A program made the position numbers and the translations under genes. Shown piece after piece: positions 35,689 to 43,350 of a stretch of 64,000 nt of DNA. Under the pieces are notes generated by a model. It had not been told where the DNA came from. It saw only the letters and a list, made by a program, of their open reading frames with translations, and did not search any database. Location of the stretch: contig CAWEET010000005.1 of the NCBI GenBank assembly GCA_963808165.1, positions 124,001-188,000 of the forward strand, in the 5' to 3' direction. How positions within the stretch are numbered: position 1 is the first letter of the stretch; every line of letters starts with the position of its first letter. This DNA is from Thiosocius sp963808165 (GTDB lineage Bacteria; Pseudomonadota; Gammaproteobacteria; Chromatiales; Chromatiaceae).

Positions 35689-36033
35689 TCAGCCGGCCTT
35701 GCGCGCCCACGCAGAGCACCAGCCGTTGGCGGCGACCGCCTTACCAGGGAAGATCGAGCATGGCACCCAGTCGCCTTCACCCTGCGCAAACTGACAGTTT
35801 TTGCAGAACTGCTCGGCGGCAGGTGTGCCTGCTTTATCGACACGCGAGGCCTGCGTCGCGTCGTGTTTGTAGCTCAGCCCGACAGCGGTTGGATCGCTTT
35901 CCGCCACTTTGGGCAGGTCCGCAGCCATCACAGAACGCATCCCGACCAGGCTACCCACGGGCGCTACGGCCACAGCGGCAGTCAGTACACCGAGCGCACG
36001 GCGACGGGTCATCGTTGTTGGTTTGTCTTTCAT
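35689..36033 (-). CDS. High-potential iron-sulfur protein (HiPIP)
   Basis: 114 residues. The N-terminus has a Tat signal (TRRRALGVLTAAVAVAP), as expected for a cofactor-loaded periplasmic protein. The mature part has four cysteines, C77, C80, C92 and C106 (C-x2-C-x11-C-x13-C), plus the aromatic FCKNCQFAQG and NGWCSAW context that define HiPIPs binding one 4Fe-4S cluster. HiPIPs carry electrons from bc1 to reaction centres or terminal oxidases. AAAGGAA precedes the ATG by eight bases. Upstream frame to 36378 is not coding. Confidence 0.92.
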   Translation of the reverse strand: MKDKPTTMTRRRALGVLTAAVAVAPVGSLVGMRSVMAADLPKVAESDPTAVGLSYKHDATQASRVDKAGTPAAEQFCKNCQFAQGEGDWVPCSIFPGKAVAANGWCSAWARKAG

Positions 36034-36669
36034 TGAATAGTTCCTTTCAAAATGTGGATAAGGACAGTTGTTGTTACCTAACCGTCGGCCTGCCACGGTC
36101 GCCCATGTCGCGGTTTGAACGGACGGCTGATGCAACGTGATGCGTACGGTGGATCGACGACGTAGAGTGGACCAGCCCTGGAATCTGGAGTTCGCCGGGT
36201 CGTAACCGCCGCTCCGCTCTTCGGGTACGGGATTGTGATGGACATTACAGCGGGAAGCTTTTGCATGGCTTGCATTCGCACGCCCTTGGCTGACAAAGCA
36301 AAGCCGATGCGCGACTGCCATCGAAGCGTCGCACGGCCCCGGCGGGGGATGCTTATCGCCGATCCATTGCCTGGGCATGCCAGTGCGGGAAATCGCCGAT
36401 CGAAGCGATCACGGGCATGGGCGTGATGCCGATAGATAGGTCCTCCGGCCGAAACTTTCCGGCACGCAAAGGCACGTTACGAGAAAGCTGACGGTGAGTT
36501 TGTGCGATGCAATAGACCGATTACGACCCACAACAGGCACAATCCGAAGTGGCTGCTGGACGGTCAGTTGGCTCTGCACAGGGTCATTGCCGAAGGGCAG
36601 CATCCAACACACAATTGGCATCAGTACGCCTCGACGTGCACGCAATCCCTGTCTATGGGTGTGGGAACC
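36034..36669. other. Long intergenic region, no gene seen
   Basis: 636 bases upstream of HiPIP and downstream of the CcoQ-like gene. Short frames occur on both strands but none has a ribosome binding site or family features. It should contain the HiPIP promoter. Base composition is less GC-rich than neighbouring genes. Confidence 0.45.
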
Positions 36670-36861
36670 TCATTTCACAAACCGCCTATCGGAGTCGGCA
36701 GAGGACGCATGTCGATGATGAGTCACTTTTGCGTCGGCAAAGATGACGTGCTTGGCTTCGCGGTACTGCTGACGCGCGGACGGTCTGAAAACGAAGGCTG
36801 TCATCAGCAGCAGCAACAGGGGCGCGCCAAAGAAAGCAATCCAGAAGTAGGCATCGTTCAT
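36670..36861 (-). CDS. Small membrane protein resembling cbb3 oxidase subunit CcoQ
   Basis: 63 residues: one N-terminal TM helix (YFWIAFFGAPLLLLLMTAFVF) followed by RPSARQQYREAKHVIFADAK. That basic region ending in an A..IFAD motif is the pattern of CcoQ/FixQ (helix, then R/K-rich linker, then xxLPFxD). GAGGAG lies eight bases before ATG. No other cbb3 genes are in the window, so it would be an orphan; with HiPIP nearby a link to a terminal oxidase is possible. Similarity is short, hence uncertain. Confidence 0.5.
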   Translation of the reverse strand: MNDAYFWIAFFGAPLLLLLMTAFVFRPSARQQYREAKHVIFADAKVTHHRHASSADSDRRFVK

Positions 36862-37290
36862 GTTGGATACTCCTCACAAAGCCAAGCGGCTTCCGCGACG
36901 GGTGCCGATCAGCGATCTCGTTTGATAACTCCGTTGCTCTTACATGTGGGCCGAAAATGCCGCTTTCAACACCACCGGTTGTGCGGATAGCAGGGGTAAT
37001 CAGCGCATGTCCGAGATCAACACACAACAGACATTCCTCGGCTGGTGTCACTGGGCTATCAGATCGCTTCAATCCCTCCTCGGGACAAATGACTGGACCC
37101 ACAAGCGCCGTTCGGCCTGCGGGGGCGTGAAGCTCAGCTATCTGAGACGGGGCTGCCGTTCGCGCAGCATTCATCGTCTTCGAATTTTCAGAGGAGCTGA
37201 AGCTACCTACCCAATGTGCATGCACGAGATCGGCCACAAGGCTGCTGTTGGCATACAGCTCACGTCGGCACGGTTAACCACCGTGCCGAC
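36862..37290. other. Intergenic region, with terminator-like hairpin at its right end
   Basis: 429 bases with no supported gene. A perfect 11-base inverted repeat at 37264-37290 directly follows the cupin stop codon. Frames on both strands here are low quality. Confidence 0.4.
37264..37290 (-). terminator. Hairpin directly after cupin gene
   Basis: GTCGGCACGGT / ACCGTGCCGAC, 11 of 11 paired with a 5-base loop, abutting the stop codon of the minus-strand cupin gene. No U-run follows. Confidence 0.55.
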
Positions 37291-37782
37291 CTACACTAAG
37301 TAACCCGCGTATTGCTTCTTGGGCGCGTGCGCCGGATCGACATAGTCGGCCTTCGTCGGACCCATTCCCGTTACCTGTACGACCGCCTCCCCATCCGGTG
37401 TGGCGACGAAATGGGCTACGCCAGCCGGCTCGGTGTAGAAGCTGCCAGGGGTTAGGGCAACCAGCTTGAGTTCATCGGACTTCTCGCCCCATCCGATGTA
37501 CCAGGTGCCTTCAAGCACCGTGTAAGTACGATCATCAGGATGGCTGTGCGCCTGTACGACGCGGCCCTTAGGGAACTTGACCCGATAGACGTAGGTCCCT
37601 GCATCGGTACCTCTACTGATGATCCTCGCCACACCCAGGCCGGGGACCCGTGGATTGGGTTCCCATTTCATCTGATCGGGCGTCAACGTCATGCCGACCT
37701 CGGAAGATTCTACTGCTCCGGTTACGGCGGCTGCGAGCAGTAATGGGCCGAATATGGTCAGTTTGTTAGCAATCCTTTTCAT
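37291..37782 (-). CDS. Exported cupin-domain protein
   Basis: 163 residues: signal peptide (LTIFGPLLLAAAVTGAVES), then a cupin fold. VVQAHSHPDDRTYTVLEGTWYIG is cupin motif 1 with the metal-binding H-x-H and Glu, and GSFYTEPAGVAHFV is motif 2 with its His. Cupins of this kind bind Fe, Mn or Zn; reaction unknown. A hairpin immediately follows the stop. Confidence 0.82.
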   Translation of the reverse strand: MKRIANKLTIFGPLLLAAAVTGAVESSEVGMTLTPDQMKWEPNPRVPGLGVARIISRGTDAGTYVYRVKFPKGRVVQAHSHPDDRTYTVLEGTWYIGWGEKSDELKLVALTPGSFYTEPAGVAHFVATPDGEAVVQVTGMGPTKADYVDPAHAPKKQYAGYLV

Positions 37783-37905
37783 CTCTGTATTCTCATGTTT
37801 CCTTAGTTTCGACTGTTGATCCTTCGCACTCTATGGGTTAACGGAGGTATTCGCTGTGACGTTCTGACCTTCCCCAGTTCTGGGGAAAGGTCCGTTTTGC
37901 TATCG

Positions 37906-38190
37906 TTAGTTCATGACCTGCTCGTAACTGGAAATACCCGAGTCGACGCTTGGCATCATTTGGCCCACGTACGCGAAGTCCGCGCTGCCCTCAATGTCCA
38001 CGCCCGGGAATAAAACGAACTCGGACGGGGCGAGATTGCCAGCCGTGAATGGCGCTGTGGCCACCGCAGCTCCTTCCCAGATGCTCGGATCGAGTTCCGA
38101 ACTCCCGACCTGCTGCTGAAAACCGAAGGGTGCGCCAGAGGCTGCGCCTGTGGACAGCACAATAAGCCCAGCAATAGCGATGTGTTTCAT
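37906..38190 (-). CDS. Small exported protein, unknown
   Basis: 94 residues beginning MKHIAIAGLIVLSTGAASGAP, a good signal peptide, then a mature ~74-residue acidic part without Cys (ELDPSIWEGAAVATAPF, VLFPGVDIEG, SGISSYEQVMN). No strong ribosome binding site; an ATG at 38205 adds five residues. Family not recognised. Confidence 0.55.
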   Translation of the reverse strand: MKHIAIAGLIVLSTGAASGAPFGFQQQVGSSELDPSIWEGAAVATAPFTAGNLAPSEFVLFPGVDIEGSADFAYVGQMMPSVDSGISSYEQVMN

Positions 38191-38738
38191 GGGTGCATTC
38201 TTCAAAAGGTGAATGGCTATGCGCGACGACGGCGGCGTTGCGTAATGGGGACTCGCTGCTCAGATCTGCATGATCCAAATGTCCGTAAGGCTGTGTTGGC
38301 AACAGCGAATCATTGTGCGGGGGTGTTGCGAGGCGACTGTCTCGGATTTGAGATATGGTCCTGGAAGTCGGAAGAAACCGACCCTCGTGTCCTCTCGCTG
38401 AATGAAAAGTCTAGTTCAGGTGCATCGAAGCGTTGCTTTATCTTCCTAATCGGGAGCACTCAGTTTCTAAGTGAATTATCGGGGTCAACGGCAACCATAC
38501 TTTATGGGGCAGCAACGTTCGATCCGGCCGCCGTCCGGCCCGTAAGGAGATACTCTCGGCGGTCTGCTCTGCGGCAGAGAGCCGACACCCGAATCGTGAG
38601 TTGCTTAGTTCATTGACCGCTTGGCCCTGGCCGGGAGCGACTGTTCGCAGACTTTGGCGCGCAAAGCATCCTGACCGTCGAATCGCCCAAACGCGTCGCG
38701 GCCTCGCGTCTACCATAGGCGCTCAAGAGACCTTATGC
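38191..38738. other. Intergenic region of lower GC, nothing recognised
   Basis: 548 bases between the small exported protein (divergent) and the nucleotide-carrier gene end. A 144-codon plus-strand frame (38182-38616) has no ribosome binding site and no family features. Composition is less GC-rich than the flanks, suggesting acquired or decayed DNA. Confidence 0.4.
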
Positions 38739-40148
38739 TCACTCAGAACGCGCCATCGCGTCTGTGGCCTTTCGATGCTCGCGAACCATCATCAGGGAGA
38801 AAGCGAGCCAGCAAATGACCAGCACGACGTTGAATACGAAGAACGACCGCGTACTCATGGCAAGCATCTGAACCCCGATCAGCACGGTGACCGCGGCAAG
38901 TCCATCGCCCAGGCGGACATAAAGCGTATCGATCGCCGGCTTGCCACGGAACTTCATTGCCGAGCTGACCGGAAGCCAGAGCACGTGTCTGGCGGTGTTG
39001 TTGATCGAGTAGTCGGTGGCGTTCTCGGCGATCTTCATCATCTTGACGATGGCCAGCACAGGGAACAGTGCCATTGCCGTATACGAAAGCAGTGCAATCA
39101 CCGGAAGCATCAGCGCGATTGTCGCGAAACCACCATATTTCAAAAGCCGCGATGCCACGAATGCCTGCAGCAACAGTGCAACGGTGTTCACCCAGAAGAA
39201 GAAATCACCATAGAAAGCGGTCGTGCCGTCACGGGTGAATTCGAGCAGCGCGGTTGAGTCCGTCACCCCCTGCTCGGCGGCCTGGGTGGCAAGCGTCTCC
39301 TGGATAACACGGAACAGCAGGTTCTCGCCGTTCGTGTTCACCCAGTTGGTCAACAGGGTCACCAGCGCGGCGGCGAGCAGGAAACGACTCAGCAAGACAA
39401 ACTTGGCGCTACTGAGGATGGAGCTGGCATGTTTGTCCTGCCGTGCCTCCTCCACTGTTGGCGGTTTCGCGCCTGGCTCCCTCTTTTCGACCACCCGGGT
39501 CAACCATATCGAAACAAACAGTGGAACGGTCGCCAGCAACAACAGCATCTTCGTGTCCACGATGCCTGAATCAACGAGTTGACTGACAATCCAGGAGCCG
39601 GCGACCGCGCCGGAGGTAGCGCCGATGGCGATCAATGGCAGCAGGCGCTTGCCGCGCTCGTCCGTATAGACATCCGCGCAGAAGGTCCAGAACTGGGCGA
39701 CCACGAAGACGCCGAACATACCGACCCACACGTAGAATGCGATACCCGTGAAAGGGAGGGCCGAGAAGAAATAGCCTGGCTGCAGAAACCAGAAAATCAC
39801 CAGATTGGAAATACAAAACAATGTGGCGCGGGTGATAAGGGTGACCCGGTTAAGGCGACCGGCGAGGCGTCCGTACCAAGCCACGATGAACAACAGCAAA
39901 AGGCTCTGCGCGAAACTCGTGTAGGCCTTCACCTCCATCTTCGACAGGCCGCCGATATCGGAGATGGATATCCATCCCTCCCTCAACGGTTTGACGAAGT
40001 AATAGGCGCACAGAATAAGAAAGACATTGACAAACATCAGCAGCGCGGTTGTGGCTTCTCCTGGCCGGACTTCTGTGAACAGGCCGAGAACACGCTCACC
40101 GAGTGGACGCCGTGGAGAGTTCGAATCCGGACCCATGCTCATTGCCAT
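38739..40148 (-). CDS. NTP/NDP exchange-type (Npt/Tlc-related) transporter
   Basis: 469 residues with about 12 TM helices. The start FTEVRPGEATTALLMFVNVFLILCAYYFVKPLREG (two stretches: RPGEATTALLMFVN and YYFVKPLREG) and the WVNTNGENLLFRVI and YSINNTARHVLWLP segments match the NTP/NDP-exchange family that includes rickettsial and chlamydial ATP/ADP translocases and free-living homologues. In free-living bacteria the substrate is not settled. The gene overlaps the acid phosphatase gene by ten bases, so the two are coupled, which fits nucleotide traffic across the envelope. Confidence 0.78.
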   Translation of the reverse strand: MAMSMGPDSNSPRRPLGERVLGLFTEVRPGEATTALLMFVNVFLILCAYYFVKPLREGWISISDIGGLSKMEVKAYTSFAQSLLLLFIVAWYGRLAGRLNRVTLITRATLFCISNLVIFWFLQPGYFFSALPFTGIAFYVWVGMFGVFVVAQFWTFCADVYTDERGKRLLPLIAIGATSGAVAGSWIVSQLVDSGIVDTKMLLLLATVPLFVSIWLTRVVEKREPGAKPPTVEEARQDKHASSILSSAKFVLLSRFLLAAALVTLLTNWVNTNGENLLFRVIQETLATQAAEQGVTDSTALLEFTRDGTTAFYGDFFFWVNTVALLLQAFVASRLLKYGGFATIALMLPVIALLSYTAMALFPVLAIVKMMKIAENATDYSINNTARHVLWLPVSSAMKFRGKPAIDTLYVRLGDGLAAVTVLIGVQMLAMSTRSFFVFNVVLVICWLAFSLMMVREHRKATDAMARSE

Positions 40149-41074
40149 GCTTCAAGCCTATCCAGCTTCATATTGATCTTTTCTTCAGCCGACAGCTTAT
40201 GATCCGAACGGTAAAGCCGTCTTTCCCAGGATCCGTAGATCGGATTGGGCAGCATGATCCACGAGCGTCCCCATCGTGTCCTGTGCTCAGCCGCTACACT
40301 CACAGGGTTTGCAGCACCCTGATGGCCTGGGTGTGCCATGAAGTCGTTCAGATCGTCGCCCATGATCAGTAGGATACGGTAACCGGATGACAATGACTCA
40401 CGCCTGGCGGTCTTGTCGGATGAGGCCCACCCCGGTCGAACCCGTCCTTCTTTATCGGTCTCGCCGCGCAGTATGGCAGCATCCTCATTGGAGATATTGC
40501 TCTGCGGTAGAAAGCCCCAGCGCAGCAGATTGGCCACGGTGTAGGATTTCAATCCGACCTGTTCTTCCGCGGGGTCGATCTGGCCATCCGCGTTCCGGTC
40601 CAGTGGCCCACGATAGGCGCGGTTGGACAGGTAGAACACCGCGACACCTTTGCGCTTGGCGTACTGCACAAATTCCAGCGCACCCGGCAGTGGCTCGGCA
40701 CTCGACTCGCTGACCCATGCATTCCAGCTTGCCGGTGTGAACGACTGTTCATTCTTCACGAGCCATGCCTGGTATGGGAGGTTGCCCAGCACAGTCTCGT
40801 CGACATCGAGAATGATGGCTGCCGGCAGCCGGGCGAGCATGGCGGCTTCGGCGCTGTTGGCCGGGACTTGCGAGGGCAGCGCGGTCCAGCCCGGGTCTTC
40901 GAGTGCCTCGTCGAGGCTTTTCCGGGCCACATTGTAGGCCCCCAGCGACAGTGCGCGATACTCCTCGCTGGTTTGCATCCACGCGGTGCTGTTCAGGTTG
41001 ATCCTGGCTGAATATTTGCCGACACAACCGTAACAGAGCAGCACTGTGGCCATGGCCAGACAAAATCGATTCAT
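40139..41074 (-). CDS. Acid phosphatase lipoprotein, HAD superfamily class B/e(P4)-like
   Basis: 311 residues. The signal peptide ends in a lipobox (LLCYGC), so it is lipidated. The HAD core has ILDVDETVLGN (nucleophile and general-acid Asp), FYLSNRAYRGPLD, and the GDDLNDF end that binds Mg2+. This is the pattern of e(P4)-family 5'-nucleotidases, which dephosphorylate NMN and nucleoside monophosphates outside the inner membrane. The start could also be 41092. It overlaps the nucleotide-carrier gene by ten bases. Confidence 0.85.
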   Translation of the reverse strand: MNRFCLAMATVLLCYGCVGKYSARINLNSTAWMQTSEEYRALSLGAYNVARKSLDEALEDPGWTALPSQVPANSAEAAMLARLPAAIILDVDETVLGNLPYQAWLVKNEQSFTPASWNAWVSESSAEPLPGALEFVQYAKRKGVAVFYLSNRAYRGPLDRNADGQIDPAEEQVGLKSYTVANLLRWGFLPQSNISNEDAAILRGETDKEGRVRPGWASSDKTARRESLSSGYRILLIMGDDLNDFMAHPGHQGAANPVSVAAEHRTRWGRSWIMLPNPIYGSWERRLYRSDHKLSAEEKINMKLDRLEAWQ

Positions 41075-41183
41075 GCCGGCGGCACGGGTCATCATCACGA
41101 GTGGTTCCAAAGCGCTGGTCGTTGTTGTATTTTCGAGTACCAGCAGGCTGTTGGCCTGTTGCCGATACAGAGAGAAACCTTCC

Positions 41184-42125
41184 TTGCCTGCCAGAAAGAC
41201 GTCCGGCCTCTATCCTGCATTCGCAGTACTGTTCGGTATTCTGGCCCTGGCGGGAACGGCCTTTTCATCGGACGACTATCCCGAGCTACGCGACAGTGTA
41301 GACCCTCGCCTGCAGCAAGAGCTAGAGCAACTGATTCGGAACAAAGGCATGAGGAGTGCCGTCGAACAGGAGCGCTTGGCGATCGCGCTGGTAGACATAA
41401 GCGACCCGAGCAAGCCTCGCCTGGCAGCGGTCAATGGCGACGTTATGAAATACGCGGCCAGCCTGCCGAAAATCGGCATCTTGCTCGCTGCCTTTGTGCA
41501 GATCGAACAGGGCAGGCTGGAACTCGACGAGGCACTCGAAGCGGACATGATCGATATGATCCGTTATTCGAGTAATGCGGCAGCCACCCGGGTGCTGGAC
41601 ATCGTCGGTCGTAAAGAACTGCTGAAGATACTGCAGTCTCCGAAGTTCATGCTGTACGACCGGCGCTACGATGGCGGTCTCTGGGTGGGCAAGGCCTACG
41701 CGAAGGGCGGTGCCTACCGTCGTGACCCGCTGAACAATATCTCGCATGGGATTACCGCAATCCAGGGGGCGCGTTTCTATTATCTGTTGGACACCAATCG
41801 GCTGGTCGGGCCCGAATTGACCGCGAAGATGAAACAGATCCTCTCAGAACCTGGCATCAGTCACAAGTTTGTCAAAGGGCTCAAGGGCCGTCCTGGCTTG
41901 GAGCTGTATCGCAAATCCGGGACCTGGAAGCAGTTTCACGCGGACAGCGTGCTGGTGGAGTACGGTCCGCATAAAACCATCATCATCGGACTGGCGGAGG
42001 ATCCACGGGGGGGGCAGTGGCTCGAAAGGCTGGCTGCCCCCCTGCACGAGCTGGTGGTCGGAAAGCAGCCTACTAGGGATTCGTTTCCTGGTTGGCACTC
42101 TCGATCAGACGATGAATCCGGGTAG
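41184..42125 (+). CDS. Exported serine hydrolase, class A beta-lactamase fold
   Basis: 313 residues from a TTG start with AGAGAG upstream; signal peptide 10-28 (YPAFAVLFGILALAGTAFS). Motifs of the class A fold are complete: SLPK (S93, K96), SSN (129-131) and KSGT (244-247). No Glu166-type omega-loop signature (ExxLN) is evident, so true beta-lactamase activity is doubtful; PF13354-type amidases or peptidases are alternatives. Upstream frame extension to 41046 is antisense to the phosphatase gene. It is convergent with, and overlaps by 53 bases, another hydrolase of the same fold. Confidence 0.82.
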   Translation: MPARKTSGLYPAFAVLFGILALAGTAFSSDDYPELRDSVDPRLQQELEQLIRNKGMRSAVEQERLAIALVDISDPSKPRLAAVNGDVMKYAASLPKIGILLAAFVQIEQGRLELDEALEADMIDMIRYSSNAAATRVLDIVGRKELLKILQSPKFMLYDRRYDGGLWVGKAYAKGGAYRRDPLNNISHGITAIQGARFYYLLDTNRLVGPELTAKMKQILSEPGISHKFVKGLKGRPGLELYRKSGTWKQFHADSVLVEYGPHKTIIIGLAEDPRGGQWLERLAAPLHELVVGKQPTRDSFPGWHSRSDDESG

Positions 42126-43350
42126 CCATCGTCTGGTGTTCTACGGCCGAGTTCTTGCGCAGAACGTTGGAAACCAGCGTGGAAATATAGTGCAGCCTGT
42201 TTTCCCCGGCCGGGCTTTCGATGATCGCCACCGAGTTCATGTAGTTCTTGTTGTTGCCGGCGTAGGCCTTGCAGGTGAAGCCCTCTTCCTCGCGGCAACT
42301 GTAAAGTGAACCGGATTTGAAATACACGGCGGAGTCGCTCAGCGCCGGCGACGACGCATAGCGTATGCGCCGTTCCGTCATGTATAGCAGGCGTTTGATC
42401 TGGCGACTGGAGAACTCGTCCACCAGCCGCCCCTGTTCCATGCGCAGGGTGAGCAGCATCAACTCCCGCGCGGTGCCGTAACTGTTGCCACCGCCGTTGA
42501 CCAGCCGTTTGCCCTGACGGGTGAAAAAACTGCCCTGGCGCATCTTTTCCAGATCGAGACCGTTGCGCGTGATGGGTTCGAAAAACGTGCTCTGGAACAG
42601 GGCGGTCAGCTGCTTGCCGGGTGTCTCCTTGAAGAACCGCTTGATCTCTGCCTCCGAAGGCGGATAGTCCCTGCCATATTGTCGCAGCAGCATTGCTTCA
42701 CGCATGGTCATTGCGGCGGCGGAATTGGAACTGACAGATAGCATCCAATCCAGATACTCCCACAACGTCCCCTGATCGCCGATCTCGATGGTACGGCGGG
42801 TCAGCTTGCGGTTCTCCACATCAAAAATACGCACCTTGTGATGATCGCTCTGGGAAAACGCGTCTGCGGTCACCAGCGTATTCTTGAGCACGCTGACACG
42901 CTGGGCGGTATCGTCCGGCCAGGTATCGGCGAGCGCCTGAAACAGCCCCAGCGCCACGATGAGTTTGCCGACGCTCCCCACGTTCTGGCGATAGTCACCC
43001 CGGTGTTCGGCATAACGTGGATTGTTTGGGTTGCTCAGATCGAGTACCGCCACACCGTAACTCCCGGCGTTGTTGCCGAGAAGTTTCAGCAGTTCGGCAG
43101 CGAATTGCGGATCCGGTGCCGGCAGGTCGAGGTCGCGATGATCGAGCAGCCTCAGGTCGACTTGCTGCGTGGTCAGCAGGGCCCCCGGCGGTTGCTTGCT
43201 GCCCTTCACAATGCCTTCGTTGGCCAGGCGGGCGCCTTCCACGCGACGTATGCCGGTGTCCTCATAACCATCGATCGGATACGCGTAAGCGGCAGGCATG
43301 GACAGCGTTGCCGCTACGGCGAACAGGGTTGAGCGCATGAATGGTTTCAT
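42073..43350 (-). CDS. Exported serine hydrolase, class A beta-lactamase-like
   Basis: 425 residues with signal peptide 1-23 (TLFAVAATLSMPAAYA). SVGK (S126, K129), SSN (207-209) and KSGS (345-348) form the active-site triad of the penicillin-recognising fold. It is longer than class A enzymes because of an N-terminal extension and an insertion between SSN and KSG. Its ATG overlaps the dikinase TGA by four bases, indicating translational coupling. Two cysteines near 352 and 359 may pair. Substrate unknown. Confidence 0.82.
   Translation of the reverse strand: MKPFMRSTLFAVAATLSMPAAYAYPIDGYEDTGIRRVEGARLANEGIVKGSKQPPGALLTTQQVDLRLLDHRDLDLPAPDPQFAAELLKLLGNNAGSYGVAVLDLSNPNNPRYAEHRGDYRQNVGSVGKLIVALGLFQALADTWPDDTAQRVSVLKNTLVTADAFSQSDHHKVRIFDVENRKLTRRTIEIGDQGTLWEYLDWMLSVSSNSAAAMTMREAMLLRQYGRDYPPSEAEIKRFFKETPGKQLTALFQSTFFEPITRNGLDLEKMRQGSFFTRQGKRLVNGGGNSYGTARELMLLTLRMEQGRLVDEFSSRQIKRLLYMTERRIRYASSPALSDSAVYFKSGSLYSCREEEGFTCKAYAGNNKNYMNSVAIIESPAGENRLHYISTLVSNVLRKNSAVEHQTMATRIHRLIESANQETNP

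Noticed and set aside
35370..35794. Two chained small plus-strand frames
   Set aside because: Start signals are poor, composition is not protein-like and the second overlaps the HiPIP gene antisense.
38182..38616. 144-codon frame in low-GC intergenic DNA
   Set aside because: It begins inside the antisense of a likely gene start, lacks a ribosome binding site and shows no domain features.
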